DNA of 64,000 nucleotides from Sphingobium yanoikuyae (lineage in GTDB: Bacteria > Pseudomonadota > Alphaproteobacteria > Sphingomonadales > Sphingomonadaceae): contig NZ_CP139980.1 of assembly GCF_034424525.1 (NCBI RefSeq), forward strand, positions 1-64,000, in the 5' to 3' direction. Made by a program: the position numbers and the translations under genes. The notes beneath the pieces are model-generated. The model ran no database searches and was not told the origin of the DNA. It saw only the letters and a list, made by a program, of their open reading frames with translations. Positions 45,254-53,934 of this stretch are shown in pieces (position 1 is the first letter of the stretch; each line of letters starts with the position of its first letter).

Positions 45254-45738
45254 GTTCGAGAACCGCGCTGGAGCGCTGGTTGCCTCTTTTTGCGGTCACT
45301 GCCCGTAAGGGGTCAACGATGCTAGTTGAGAAAAACGTCGCGCTTCCTGGGGTGCCAAGAGAGGCGATGCCCCCGGGTGGCGCCAAAACTACGTTGATGA
45401 GCATGTTGAGCAGCGTTGGCGCGGTGCTGGCGGCGTGCTCGTGCTGCATTCTCCCGATGGCACTAGCCGGTCTCGGCCTCAGCACCGGTTTCGGAAGCGT
45501 CCTGACAGCTATAGGACCGCTCCGCTGGCCCATGGCTGGCCTATCCGTGCTCATGCTGATTATCAGCTGGCTCGTGGTCATCCGTCAGCGCCAAAAGGCC
45601 TGCGGGTGCGGAGCCCCGCACGTTGGTCTTTGGCTGCGCACTCCAAGGGTTTTGATGCTGATGATGGCAACCGTGCTCACGCTCATTGCGGTTTCTTGGG
45701 GTGCCTTTGAGCCGGCGCTGATGAGGGCGATGCTCTAG
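45250..45738 (+). CDS. MerT-like metal transport membrane protein
   Basis: 162 residues, ATG overlapping the previous stop (ATGA). Helix 1 carries a Cys-rich metal site (LSSVGAVLAACSCCILPMAL), as in MerT. The loop after helix 2 has KACGCG, replacing the second MerT pair. A third helix ends the protein (RVLMLMMATVLTLIAVSWGAF). A shorter start at 45319 (MLVEKNVALPG) is possible. The MerT family imports Hg(II) in mer operons, but related proteins occur with other metals. Here it closes the ATP-grasp unit, with no merP or merA. Confidence 0.7.
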   Translation: MSSRTALERWLPLFAVTARKGSTMLVEKNVALPGVPREAMPPGGAKTTLMSMLSSVGAVLAACSCCILPMALAGLGLSTGFGSVLTAIGPLRWPMAGLSVLMLIISWLVVIRQRQKACGCGAPHVGLWLRTPRVLMLMMATVLTLIAVSWGAFEPALMRAML

Positions 45739-46015
45739 CCGCACGATTGTACCAAGCCGAGTCGCACCTCCATCGCTGCGAGGATCGGTGTAGGTGCCTG
45801 CCAGCGCGTTTGGCGACGATCTGCCTAGCAAGCACCTTTTCGTCATAATTCCGAGCGGGTCATCCACCCACAGCTGGGATCTTTGGGGTGACTACACGAA
45901 AGTGACGTTTCTGCACGCTAAGGGCGAACAAATCCGGTACAATGCCAGCAGAGGCTAGCGATATGCGTTCAACGGCATGTTCAACCTTGCGGGCGCCGAT
46001 ATGGGAGGGCCGCAA

Positions 46016-46053
46016 GGGGTCGGTTCCGGCTGAGGGCGAAATGACACCCTAAG
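46016..46053 (+). repeat. Tn3 left inverted repeat (IRL)
   Basis: 38 bases starting GGGGTCGGTTCCGGCTGAGG and ending ACACCCTAAG. It matches the reverse complement of 50628-50665 with one mismatch. Confidence 0.92.
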
Positions 46054-46101
46054 CGAAACGGCAAGAAGGGGTGGGGAGCGGACATCGCGCCCCCGCCTTG
46101 C

Positions 46102-46233
46102 GTCATCCTGAACTTGTTTCAGGATCCATCGGGCGATTGGTGCCGGAGCGTGGTGGCTCGTGCCGCCATCTCGGTTGGCCGATCATAAACTGGGCTTTCG
46201 GATTGATGGACCCTGAAACAAGTTCAGGGTGAC
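46102..46233. repeat. REP-like inverted repeat pair 1
   Basis: The arm at 46102-46130 begins GTCATCCTGAACTTGTTTCA. It is repeated inverted at 46205-46233 with two mismatches, over a 74-base loop. Each arm holds its own small dyad (CCTGAA...TTCAGG). The form resembles sphingomonad REP elements. It lies just inside IRL. Confidence 0.8.
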
Positions 46234-46262
46234 GGCTGATTTGGGGTGGGGCGCGGTCATCC

Positions 46263-46381
46263 GTCATCCCGGCGCATGCCGGGACCGTGGGCAAGTCTTG
46301 AGGCGATAGCTATCGCCAGGGCGCCCGGACGTGAGGCTGCTTCTAAAGACAGCCCACGGTCCCGGCATGCGCCGGGATGAC
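46263..46381. repeat. REP-like inverted repeat pair 2
   Basis: The 30-base arm at 46263-46292 begins GTCATCCCGGCGCATGCCGG. It is repeated exactly inverted at 46352-46381 over a 59-base loop. Each arm has an internal dyad (CCCGGCGCATGCCGGG), and the loop has CGATAGCTATCG. No gene is in 45739-46455 apart from these repeats and IRL. Confidence 0.85.
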
Positions 46382-46455
46382 GACCATTGGGAACGTCTGC
46401 AACGGGGCGGATGCTGCCCTTCACCATTCCGCCGGATGGATGTCGATCAAATGGA

Positions 46456-47013
46456 TCAAATGTCAGTGAGATCCTCAGGGTACATCCCACCGCGCTGGCA
46501 GAAGAGAGCCCATGTTTCCTTCCCCTGTGCGGTTACGATCATGCGAACCGGTAAATCGACTGCGAGCGCGATAAGGCCGAGGCGGACAAGCGGGCCAATG
46601 CTCCTATCGCTGATCACCCTGTCAGGGGTGTACCCTCCTGCCACGAGTGTCCATCCGGGCGTTCCGCGTTCGGTAATAGCCGGAGCGAGATGGCCGTCAC
46701 GTGGGAGATCGGTATCGCGGCCCAGGGTGTATAGGCAGATACTCCAGAAGGCATCTCGCGGTCGTGGTGGGATCAACGCCCATTCCAGCGGGCCGGCATC
46801 ATCCTGTTCGGGCGCTTGAACGGCTGCGGCCGGGTCGTCCCGGACTCCATCGCGGTACGCGCGCTCTAGCGCCTGCGCGATGGCGCCAGCAGTGTCGACG
46901 GCGATCCCGTACTTCCGATTGTAGCGATCCTTGGCGACAATGCCTCGGGCGATTTCGCGAAACCGCGCCTTGCGCCGGGGATCGGGACGCAGCCGTCCAG
47001 ACGCCCCGGTCAT
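46456..47013 (-). CDS. Unknown Tn3 passenger protein
   Basis: 185 residues, start overlapping the resolvase stop (ATGA), so it is translated with the resolvase. The N-terminal part is basic (RLRPDPRRKARFREIARGIV). The middle is Pro/Trp-containing (LEWALIPPRPRDAFWSICLY), then GYTPDRVISDRSIGPLVRLG and an ending rich in hydrophobic strands (VRMIVTAQGKETWALFCQRG). There is no signal peptide or membrane helix. No family recognised. Its place after tnpR suggests a transposition accessory or an acquired cargo gene. Confidence 0.55.
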   Translation of the reverse strand: MTGASGRLRPDPRRKARFREIARGIVAKDRYNRKYGIAVDTAGAIAQALERAYRDGVRDDPAAAVQAPEQDDAGPLEWALIPPRPRDAFWSICLYTLGRDTDLPRDGHLAPAITERGTPGWTLVAGGYTPDRVISDRSIGPLVRLGLIALAVDLPVRMIVTAQGKETWALFCQRGGMYPEDLTDI

Positions 47014-47639
47014 GTCGTCACCGTGACATCAGGGCTCACGTTACCCCGTGCGCGAGCCACGATCCCGGCGACCGTGTTCTTGCTGAGTCCCAGGTCGCGA
47101 GCGATCCAGCGATAGCTCCGCCCCTCGGCGATATGCGCCAACACTTTGGGCGCGAGGCGGTCCGACTTGGGTCGCTCCCCCAGTTGCCGGCCGAGTTTGC
47201 GGCCACGTGCCCGCGCTGCAGCAAGGCCAGAGCGGACCCGCTCGCTCAGCATGTCGCGCTCAAACTGGGCTATACCTGCGAGCATCGTCGCCATCATCCG
47301 CCCATGCGGCGTATCGACCTCGAACGTCATGCCGCTCATCGCGACCACCGACACGCGCCAGCCCGACAGCCGGTTGAGTGTATCGAGCAGGTCCTGGGTC
47401 GAACGCCCCCAGCGACTGAGTTCGGTAACGAGGATCGCATCGATATGGCGTGCCTGCGCCAGCTTCATCACCTCAGCCCGCGCCGAACGGTTTGCCTTCA
47501 TGCCCGACGCGGTTTCGCGGAAGACCTCGACCACTTCATAGCCGCCACGCTCGGCAAAGCCGGCCAGGTCGCGGAGCTGCCGTTCGCACGACTGGTCGGC
47601 TGTCGAAACCCTGGCGTAGATGGCGGCGCGCTGTCCCAA
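47010..47639 (-). CDS. tnpR: Serine resolvase TnpR
   Basis: 209 residues. The catalytic Ser is S12 in YARVSTADQS, with resolvase-type segments VTELSRWGRSTQDLLDTLNR and MATMLAGIAQFERDMLSERV. The C-terminal helix-turn-helix is IAEGRSYRWIARDLGLSKNT. It resolves cointegrates at a res site, expected in the 95-base gap before tnpA. It is divergent from tnpA, the normal Tn3 layout. Confidence 0.92.
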   Translation of the reverse strand: MGQRAAIYARVSTADQSCERQLRDLAGFAERGGYEVVEVFRETASGMKANRSARAEVMKLAQARHIDAILVTELSRWGRSTQDLLDTLNRLSGWRVSVVAMSGMTFEVDTPHGRMMATMLAGIAQFERDMLSERVRSGLAAARARGRKLGRQLGERPKSDRLAPKVLAHIAEGRSYRWIARDLGLSKNTVAGIVARARGNVSPDVTVTT

Positions 47640-47734
47640 TTGAACCCTTCTGGAATTAGGCCTCGAAAAGCCTTGATTTGCGTGGGGTCAGTGTTGTCCA
47701 AAACAGACTTCTGTTCAATGGGGACAAGCCGTGC
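47640..47734. promoter_or_regulatory. Probable res site and divergent tnpR/tnpA promoter region
   Basis: The gap between the divergent resolvase and transposase genes is where Tn3 elements carry res subsites and both promoters. I could not define subsites by eye; the position is the main evidence. Confidence 0.45.
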
Positions 47735-50632
47735 ATGCCGAGACGCCATATCCTCAGCGCCCGACAGCGTTCGGCCCTACTCGACCTACCGACTGACGAA
47801 GCGGCGCTGCTGCGCCATTATATTCTGGCAGACGATGACCTGATTCATATCGACCGGCGTCGCCGACCGGAGAACCGCATCGGGTTCGCCCTGCAGTTGT
47901 GCGCGCTGCGATATCCAGGCCGGACCCTTGCTCCCGGCGAACTGATCCCCCACACTGTATCTGCCTTTCTAGGCGCCCAGCTTGGCATCGCTGGCGAGAC
48001 GCTCGCGGCCTATGCCGTTCGACGCCAAACCCGCCACCAGCACATGGAGGCGCTGCGCCGTATCTACGGATACAGAATGTTCCCCGGACGGGGACCGTAT
48101 GCCAGGGCTTTCCGCGATTGGCTTCTCGCCGAAGCCGAGCAGGCACGCGCAAACGACGACCTTGCCCGGCGCTTCATTGCCCGCTGCCGTGAAACCATGA
48201 CCATCCTGCCGGCGATCACGACAATCGAGCGTTTGTGCGCGGACGCGCTCGTCGCCGCCGAACGTCGGATCGAGAAGCGGATCGCGGCCCGTCTCGATCC
48301 CGTCGCCTGTGATGGGCTCGACCGACTGACTACCGAGATGCTGCCGGGGGCGATCAGCCGCTTCATCTGGCTGCGCCGGATTGAGCCGGGCAACAACTCC
48401 GCCGCGGCGAACCGGCTGCTCGACCGGCTCGAGTTCCTGCGCGCGATGAACCTCAATGATGGTATACTTGCCGGTGTTCCACCGCATCGCGTCGCCCGGC
48501 TACGCCGGCAGGGCGAGCGCTACTTCGCCGATGGCCTGCGCGACCTCGGCGCCGATCGGCGCCGCGCTATCATGGCGGTCTGCGTCATTGAATGGGCCAC
48601 GGCGACTGCGGATGCGGTGATCGAAACACATGACCGGATCGTTGGCCGCACCTGGCGCGACGCGAAGCAACTGCATGACGCGCGGGTCGTAGAAACCAGA
48701 GGCGCTACCACTGCGACTTTGAACGGCTTCACTGCACTCGGTCAATCATTGCTCGAAGCGGATGGCGACGGCGCGTCGCTGGAAGATGCGGTCGCGGGCG
48801 GGGCGGGATGGGAACGGCTCACCAGCCTCGTCGCTACGGCCAAGACGTTGACGGACACCTTGGGCGATGATCCGCTGGCCTATGTTGATCAGGGGTATCA
48901 CCGCTTCCGTCGGTATGCCCCGCGCATGCTGCGATGCCTCGACCTCAAAGCTGCGGCGGTTGCACGGCCTTTGCTGGACGCGGCTACCGTCATCGCTACC
49001 AAGGGCGCAGTTCCGGCGGCCGACGATTTCTTGCGCCCGCATTCCAAATGGCGGCGACAGTTGCGGGCGAAGGGCGATGATGATGCCCGCCTCCGGGAAG
49101 TCGCGGTCATGTTTCACCTGCGCGACGCGCTGCGCTCGGGCGACATATGGCTCGACCGCTCGCATCGATATGGTGACCTGCGCCACGTCCTCTTGCCGAT
49201 GGCGGTCGCGCATGCCGCGAAGCTGGCGGTCCCGTCCGACCCGCATGTCTGGCTGGCTGACCGCAAAGTGCGTCTCGCTGATGGCCTTGCCCGGCTCGGT
49301 CGCGCCGCGCGCAGCGGTACAATTCCGAAAGGCAGCATCGAGGACGGCACGCTGCGCATTGATCGGCTCACCGCTGACGCGCCGGATGGGATCGAGGATC
49401 TGGTGCTTGATCTGTATCGCCGGCTGCCGCCCGTCCGCATCACCGATCTGCTGCTCGAAGTCGATACCGCGCTGGGTTTCACTGATGCCTTCACGCATCT
49501 GCGCACCGGCGTGCCATGCGGCGACCGAATCGGCCTGCTCAACGTCCTGCTTGCCGAGGGCCTGAATTTGGGTCTGCGTAAGATGGCAGAGGCTTCCAAC
49601 ACTCACGACTATTGGCAACTCTCCCGTCTCGCTCGCTGGCACGTCGAAAGCGAGGCGATCGACCAGGCGCTGGCCAACGTGGTCGCGGCGCAAGGGGCGC
49701 TGCCGATGGCCCAGGTCTGGGGTATGGGCAGATCCGCATCGGCCGATGGCCAGTTCTTCCCCGCCGCACGGCAGGGCGAAGCGATGAATACGATCAACGC
49801 CCGCTACGGCAACGATCCCGGCATCAAGGCCTATACCCACGTCAACGACCGCTTCGCGCCGTTTGCATCGCGGACCATTCCAGCCACGGTCAGCGAAGCA
49901 CCTTATCTACTCGACGGGCTGACGATGAATGAGGCAGGGCGACGGATCGAAGAGCAGTACGCCGACACTGGCGGGTTCACCGATCATCTGTTCGGGATCA
50001 GCGCGATGCTCGGCTGCCGCCTTGTACTGCGCATCCGCGACCTCCCATCCAAACGACTGTACGTGTTCGACCCTGCCGCGACGCCGAGCGAATTGCGCCC
50101 GCTGGTGGGCGGCAAGGCGCGTGAGGCGCTGATCGTTTCCAACTGGCCCGATCTGTTCCGCTGCGCCGCCACCATGAGCGCTGGACAGGTCGCGCCGAGC
50201 AGCATCTTGCGCAAGCTCGCCTCCTATCCGCGCCAGAACGATCTTGCCTCCGCGCTGCGCGAGGTGGGCCGGATCGAGCGGACGCTGTTCATCATCGAAT
50301 GGATACTCGACGTCGGCATGCAGCGCCGTGCACAGGTCGGCCTCAACAAAGGCGAGGCACATCATGCGCTGAAAAATGCCCTGCGCATCGGCCGTCAGGG
50401 CGAAATCCGCGACCGCACGACGGAGGGTCAGCATTACCGGATCGCCGGCCTCAACCTGCTCACCGCCATCATCGTCTACTGGAACACCCTGCACCTTGGC
50501 CATGCCGTTGAGGCCCGGCGCCGCGAAGGGCTCGATACCCCCGACCATCTTCTCGCCCATATTTCGCCGCTCGGATGGGCACACATCCTCCTCACTGGCG
50601 AGTACCTTTGGCCCAAGGACGCCGGCGCTTAG
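47735..50632 (+). CDS. tnpA: Tn3-family transposase TnpA
   Basis: 965 residues from MPRRHILSARQRSALLDLPT; the frame upstream to 47678 lacks support. The N-terminal DUF4158-type segment (LLRHYILADDDLIHIDRRRR, NRIGFALQLCALRYPG) binds the inverted repeats. The C-terminal DDE domain includes TVSEAPYLLDGLTMNEAG, ADTGGFTDHLFGISAMLGCR and the conserved ending LNLLTAIIVYWNTLHLGHAV. The gene ends within 33 bases of IRR. It looks complete and could be active. Confidence 0.95.
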   Translation: MPRRHILSARQRSALLDLPTDEAALLRHYILADDDLIHIDRRRRPENRIGFALQLCALRYPGRTLAPGELIPHTVSAFLGAQLGIAGETLAAYAVRRQTRHQHMEALRRIYGYRMFPGRGPYARAFRDWLLAEAEQARANDDLARRFIARCRETMTILPAITTIERLCADALVAAERRIEKRIAARLDPVACDGLDRLTTEMLPGAISRFIWLRRIEPGNNSAAANRLLDRLEFLRAMNLNDGILAGVPPHRVARLRRQGERYFADGLRDLGADRRRAIMAVCVIEWATATADAVIETHDRIVGRTWRDAKQLHDARVVETRGATTATLNGFTALGQSLLEADGDGASLEDAVAGGAGWERLTSLVATAKTLTDTLGDDPLAYVDQGYHRFRRYAPRMLRCLDLKAAAVARPLLDAATVIATKGAVPAADDFLRPHSKWRRQLRAKGDDDARLREVAVMFHLRDALRSGDIWLDRSHRYGDLRHVLLPMAVAHAAKLAVPSDPHVWLADRKVRLADGLARLGRAARSGTIPKGSIEDGTLRIDRLTADAPDGIEDLVLDLYRRLPPVRITDLLLEVDTALGFTDAFTHLRTGVPCGDRIGLLNVLLAEGLNLGLRKMAEASNTHDYWQLSRLARWHVESEAIDQALANVVAAQGALPMAQVWGMGRSASADGQFFPAARQGEAMNTINARYGNDPGIKAYTHVNDRFAPFASRTIPATVSEAPYLLDGLTMNEAGRRIEEQYADTGGFTDHLFGISAMLGCRLVLRIRDLPSKRLYVFDPAATPSELRPLVGGKAREALIVSNWPDLFRCAATMSAGQVAPSSILRKLASYPRQNDLASALREVGRIERTLFIIEWILDVGMQRRAQVGLNKGEAHHALKNALRIGRQGEIRDRTTEGQHYRIAGLNLLTAIIVYWNTLHLGHAVEARRREGLDTPDHLLAHISPLGWAHILLTGEYLWPKDAGA

Positions 50633-50665
50633 GGTGTCATTCCGCCCTCAGCCGGAACCGACCCC
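50628..50665 (-). repeat. Tn3 right inverted repeat (IRR)
   Basis: Inverted 38-base match to IRL with one mismatch. Its inner part overlaps the last codons of tnpA, as is common in this family. Confidence 0.92.
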
Positions 50666-51061
50666 TATCTGCTCGGCTTCAACCAGTCGGTCGCCACCGG
50701 GGTAGGTTTCATCGCGCTCGCTGGCGTCTCCGCCGAATTCGGCGTCGTGATGCTGATCTACCTGAAGAACGCCTTGGAAGAGCGCACCGATCCGGATGTC
50801 GCCGAGGTCGAGACGGCAGTGCGCGAAGGCGCACTGCTCCGCGTTCGGCCCAAGGCGATGACGGTCGCCGTGATCCTCGCTGCCCTCTTGCCGATCCTGC
50901 TGGGATCGGGCGCCGGATCCGAAGTCATGAGCCGGATCGCCGCGCCGATGATAGGCGGCATGCTGACCGCGCCGCTGTTGTCGATGTTCGTCCTGCCTGC
51001 CGCCTATCTGCTGCTTCGGCGGCCGAAGATGAATCCCAATGACCAACACGTTTCATTATAA
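50666..51061 (+). pseudogene. C-terminal fragment of a CusA-type RND pump cut by the Tn3 element
   Basis: The frame is open directly from the IRR edge and reads [40 protein letters not shown], then [20 protein letters not shown] and the family end [18 protein letters not shown]. This matches the last ~130 residues of CusA (compare 40300-40700). There is no start or upstream part. A CusF-like gene follows, so this was once part of a second cus-type operon. Confidence 0.9.
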
Positions 51062-51072
51062 AGGAGAAGACC

Positions 51073-51465
51073 ATGAACTACGGACGACTGACCTTTGCCC
51101 TCGGCCTCGCGGCACTGACCGTCGCTTGCGGGAAAAAAGCCGAACCGCCCGTTGCGGTCGAGACCAACAAGGCAGAACCCGCCACCGCTATGAGCGGCAA
51201 CATGGCAAATATGGCGATGGAGCCGTCGGCTGCCACTGCAATCAAGGTGAAGGGACACGGCACGGTCACCGCGATCGACAAGTCTGCGGGCACGATCACA
51301 CTCGATCATGGCGCCATCCCCGAAGCCAAATGGCCGGCAATGACAATGGCGTTCAAGGCTGCCCCGGCGATCACAGATGCAGTGAAGGTTGGCGATAAGG
51401 TCGATTTTGACCTTATGTTGACGGGCAACGCCGGCGAGGTAACGGCGATCCAAAAGCAGCCGTAA
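51073..51465 (+). CDS. CusF-type copper-binding lipoprotein (second operon)
   Basis: 130 residues behind AAAGGAG. A lipobox ALTVAC anchors it. A Met/Ala/Thr linker (MSGNMANMAMEPSAATA) precedes the OB-fold domain with LDHGAIPEAKWPAMTMAF (H...W..M.M). It is 11 bases downstream of the RND fragment, so it is likely left without its own promoter unless the Tn3 end provides one. It would bind Cu(I)/Ag(I). Confidence 0.87.
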   Translation: MNYGRLTFALGLAALTVACGKKAEPPVAVETNKAEPATAMSGNMANMAMEPSAATAIKVKGHGTVTAIDKSAGTITLDHGAIPEAKWPAMTMAFKAAPAITDAVKVGDKVDFDLMLTGNAGEVTAIQKQP

Positions 51466-51578
51466 ATCCGCGCTACTACGGGCGTTCTTAAATCGTAATT
51501 AACCTTGTTCGTTCACGCTTGCACTATGAAGAAAGATAGAGCTGGGCGCGAAACGCAGGTCTTGAGCGAAACAACCGG

Positions 51579-52165
51579 GTGGCGGCAATCATGATTGCCA
51601 CCGCGTTCGGCTGCGTCGCGCTTTTGTGCGTCATTAGCTGGCCGTTTTTCGACGACTATCGAACCGCGGTGAAAATCCAGAGCGCGGGTGCTGCCGCCTT
51701 CGCGCTCTATTTTGTGATGCTCGGCTCACCCACTGCGGCGATAGCGTGCCTCATTTCATGTTCGCAGCTCGCATTTCCGCGTCAGTGCGTGATCGCTATG
51801 TGGTGACGAGGCTTTACGGCGCTAGTCTGATTTTGATGGCTTTTCTGTCGGTTGTGACCTGGCACGGTCTCCCCTCAGCTCTGGCGTTCACGGGCAGTTC
51901 GTTGGGCAGCTTCGCACGGCTCCAAACCTCGACTACGCGGATGAAAGGCCTTTTTCTCGTAGGGGCCCCATTCTGGCTCGTCCACAATATGATGGTCGGA
52001 GCTTTGTTCGCCTTGGGCACTGATTTGGTATCCTTGGTCTCGAACCTCGCGAACCTGATGAAGTTCGTTGTCCGGAATCGAAATCCTTTGTTGTCGATCT
52101 CTGTTTGGAATACGCTGATCAGCACATTCATCCCGGCACCAACGCGTTTGAAGCGGACCGGATGA
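51579..52165 (+). pseudogene. YgjV-like inner-membrane protein, frameshifted
   Basis: Frame 1 (51579-~51765) encodes ISWPFFDDYRTAVKIQSAGA and ALYFVMLGSPTAAIACLISC. The continuation is in the other frame from ~51765 to 52165: VTRLYGASLILMAFLSVVTW, FWLVHNMMVGALFALGTDLV and SLVSNLANLMKFV. Together these give the helix order of Imp-YgjV proteins, small inner-membrane proteins of unknown role. The frames cross near GCAGCTCGCATTTCC. It is a decayed gene or carries one sequencing error. Confidence 0.5.
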
Positions 52166-52956
52166 CAGAGTTTCGCGCGACGATGGAATGAGGGTGGCTC
52201 CTTCCGGAAGTGAGCAAAACAGCGGATGGCGCCGCGCCGCAATTCGCGATTTCAACGAGGACGCCGAAGGCGTTCCGGATGTTGTTGATCGGGATCGATC
52301 CCGGGACCGGTCGCGCTACGCGTAGCCCCTGGCCGCCGCCTGACTTGGCTGGGGCCATGCCTAGATGCCATCAGTTCCGGTCGAGGTCGAAATGAAATTG
52401 TCAGCAGAGTGGGGCCTTTGCCAGGTCTGGTGGATTCCGGAAAGGCCGCCACAGTCTTTCGCTCCCGTTGATGATGGCGGGGCTTAGGGGTGCGGCAGGG
52501 AGCACTGGAGTAGGCTGGAAAGGCGCTTTCTCCGGAGCTGCAGGCACCGCCTGCTCCGCCTGCCCGGGTGGCATCTGTTGCGACCGAAATGGCAGCCCGC
52601 AAGGAATTGCTCGTGAGATACGAGGGAGATAGCGAAGCGTAAATTCGTCGGACGAACCTTCAACGACCTTCTTCTATCGCCAACGTAGCCGTTTTGCGCG
52701 GCTAGCTGGACGTAAAGCGCTTGTCCTCAGGGGTTAAGGCCTGGTTCCAGACTACGTTTCATAAACACGAAAGTCGTGCCCTGGATCGTTACGTACGAGT
52801 AAGCCCGGCCTTCAGACACCTTGCCCGAAAAACTTCGGCTGCGAACACTACGTATACCGAGCTTGGACCCGGGACCATAGTCCTGTGGGCGAAGAAACAA
52901 AATCTTCCCCTCGAGAAATCGAGCAGCAGTTCTCAACGCTCACTCAAGGAGTCAAG
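52166..52956. other. Stretch with no recognisable gene
   Basis: Short frames exist on both strands but show no family motifs, signal peptides or good ribosome sites. One plus-strand frame ends in TEMAARKELLVRYEGDSEA at 52640 like the tail of a degraded protein, but its upstream part is full of stops. I see no RNA gene or repeat here. Confidence 0.5.
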
Positions 52957-53316
52957 ATGATGATGAAGAAGTCCATCATGGTGGCGCTGGCCGGAATCTC
53001 GATGCTCGGCGCCTCTCCGCTATTCGCGCAAGGTATCGGCCACACCTGGTTCATGCGCGGTTCGATCGTCGACACGGGCAGCAACGGCACGGTCGTCTGC
53101 ATCGGAAAGGCCGATGGCGCCGAGGTCGGCCAGAAGCTCGAGGTCTATCGCGTCGTGACCCATCCGGGTCCGTCCAAAGGCGTGGCGCCGACTTATCACC
53201 GCCAGCTCATCGGCCATGTGACGATCGATCATATCTTCGATGATCACTTCGCGCACGTGTCCGTCGCCGACGGTACGCCTGCCAAGCACGACATCGTCGA
53301 GCTTCGCAAGAACTGA
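52957..53316 (+). CDS. Exported protein of unknown function with beta-rich domain
   Basis: 119 residues from MMMKKSIMVALAGISMLGAS, behind AAGGAG. The signal peptide ends PLFAQ. The mature part has alternating strands typical of a small SH3-like or OB-like fold: GSIVDTGSNGTVVCIGKADG, AEVGQKLEVYRVVTHPGPSK, HYHRQ-like APTYHRQLIGHVTIDHIFDD. His residues are frequent (HTWF, HRQ, HVTIDH, DDHFAHV), which could bind metal. No family named. A MerR gene follows in the same direction. Confidence 0.6.
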   Translation: MMMKKSIMVALAGISMLGASPLFAQGIGHTWFMRGSIVDTGSNGTVVCIGKADGAEVGQKLEVYRVVTHPGPSKGVAPTYHRQLIGHVTIDHIFDDHFAHVSVADGTPAKHDIVELRKN

Positions 53317-53396
53317 CGAGCCGGTGGCCCGCCGGCGCAAGCTGCCCGGATGCGAGACGTCGGGGCAGCGGGCTGCCGGCGGCAACGGACCGTTCG

Positions 53397-53420
53397 GGGT
53401 CAAAGCGAACCGCTTGACCC
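53397..53420. promoter_or_regulatory. GGGTCAA-N10-TTGACCC dyad before a merR gene
   Basis: A perfect 7-base inverted repeat 35 bases upstream of the MerR-family start at 53455. It presents a TTGACC -35-like hexamer on both strands. It differs from the seven CueR-type operators in having no dyad after the hexamer. It may be an operator for the local regulator. Confidence 0.35.
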
Positions 53421-53454
53421 TGGACACAACCGGCATGATGATCGAGCGGATGAC

Positions 53455-53934
53455 ATGGGCAATTTCAAGATCGGCGAACTGGCCGCCGCTGCGGGCGTGG
53501 GCCGCGACACGATCCGCTATTATGAGCGGATGGGTTTGCTGCGCGAACCCGCGCGCACGGCAGCGGGCTACAGGCTCTACGACGCGACCGACCTCGAGCG
53601 CGTCAATTTCATCCGCTCGGCGCAGGAGCTTGGTTTCACACTCGAACAGGCCCGGCAGCTGCTGGCGCTCAGGGCGTCGGACACCGCGCATGCCCAGGCC
53701 GTGCTCGATATCACGCTTGCCAAGATCGCGGACGCCGAAGCCCGGCTCGAGCGCCTGTCGGATATCCGCGACATGCTGCGGATGCTCGCCGACGAATGCC
53801 CGGGCGAAGTGCCCGTCTCCGATTGCCCGATCCTCGCCTTCCTGACGGCGCGGCGGAAAGACCAACAGCATAACAAGAAACATCAGGCAGCGCAGGACGA
53901 ACGATCATCACTAGCGAAAGGGCTTTTGTCATGA
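53455..53934 (+). CDS. MerR-family metal-responsive regulator
   Basis: 159 residues from MGNFKIGELAAAAGVGRDTI. The winged helix (TIRYYERMGLL, AGYRLYDATDLERVNFIRSA), long dimer helix, and C-terminal metal loop ADECPGEVPVSDCPILAFL are complete. The two cysteines and CPI motif fit CueR/ZntR-type sensors. The C-terminus is extended by ~20 charged residues. Its TGA overlaps the ATG of the next lipoprotein gene, so it leads the electron-transfer operon and probably controls it. Confidence 0.85.
   Translation: MGNFKIGELAAAAGVGRDTIRYYERMGLLREPARTAAGYRLYDATDLERVNFIRSAQELGFTLEQARQLLALRASDTAHAQAVLDITLAKIADAEARLERLSDIRDMLRMLADECPGEVPVSDCPILAFLTARRKDQQHNKKHQAAQDERSSLAKGLLS

Larger units (their letters stand above)
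46016..50665 (+). mobile_element. Tn3-family transposon (~4.65 kb) with serine resolvase and full-length transposase
   Basis: The two ends are 38-base inverted repeats with one mismatch, both starting GGGGTCGG outward. Inside are tnpA (+), a serine resolvase (-), one unknown passenger gene (-) and two REP-like hairpins. The 5-base flanks are CGCAA and TATCT, so there is no target duplication; the right end cuts an RND pump gene whose other half is not on the left. One-ended events, deletion or recombination between copies would explain this. Confidence 0.9.

Noticed and set aside
48746..49840. 364-residue antisense frame in tnpA
   Set aside because: Shadow frame in a strongly conserved transposase gene.
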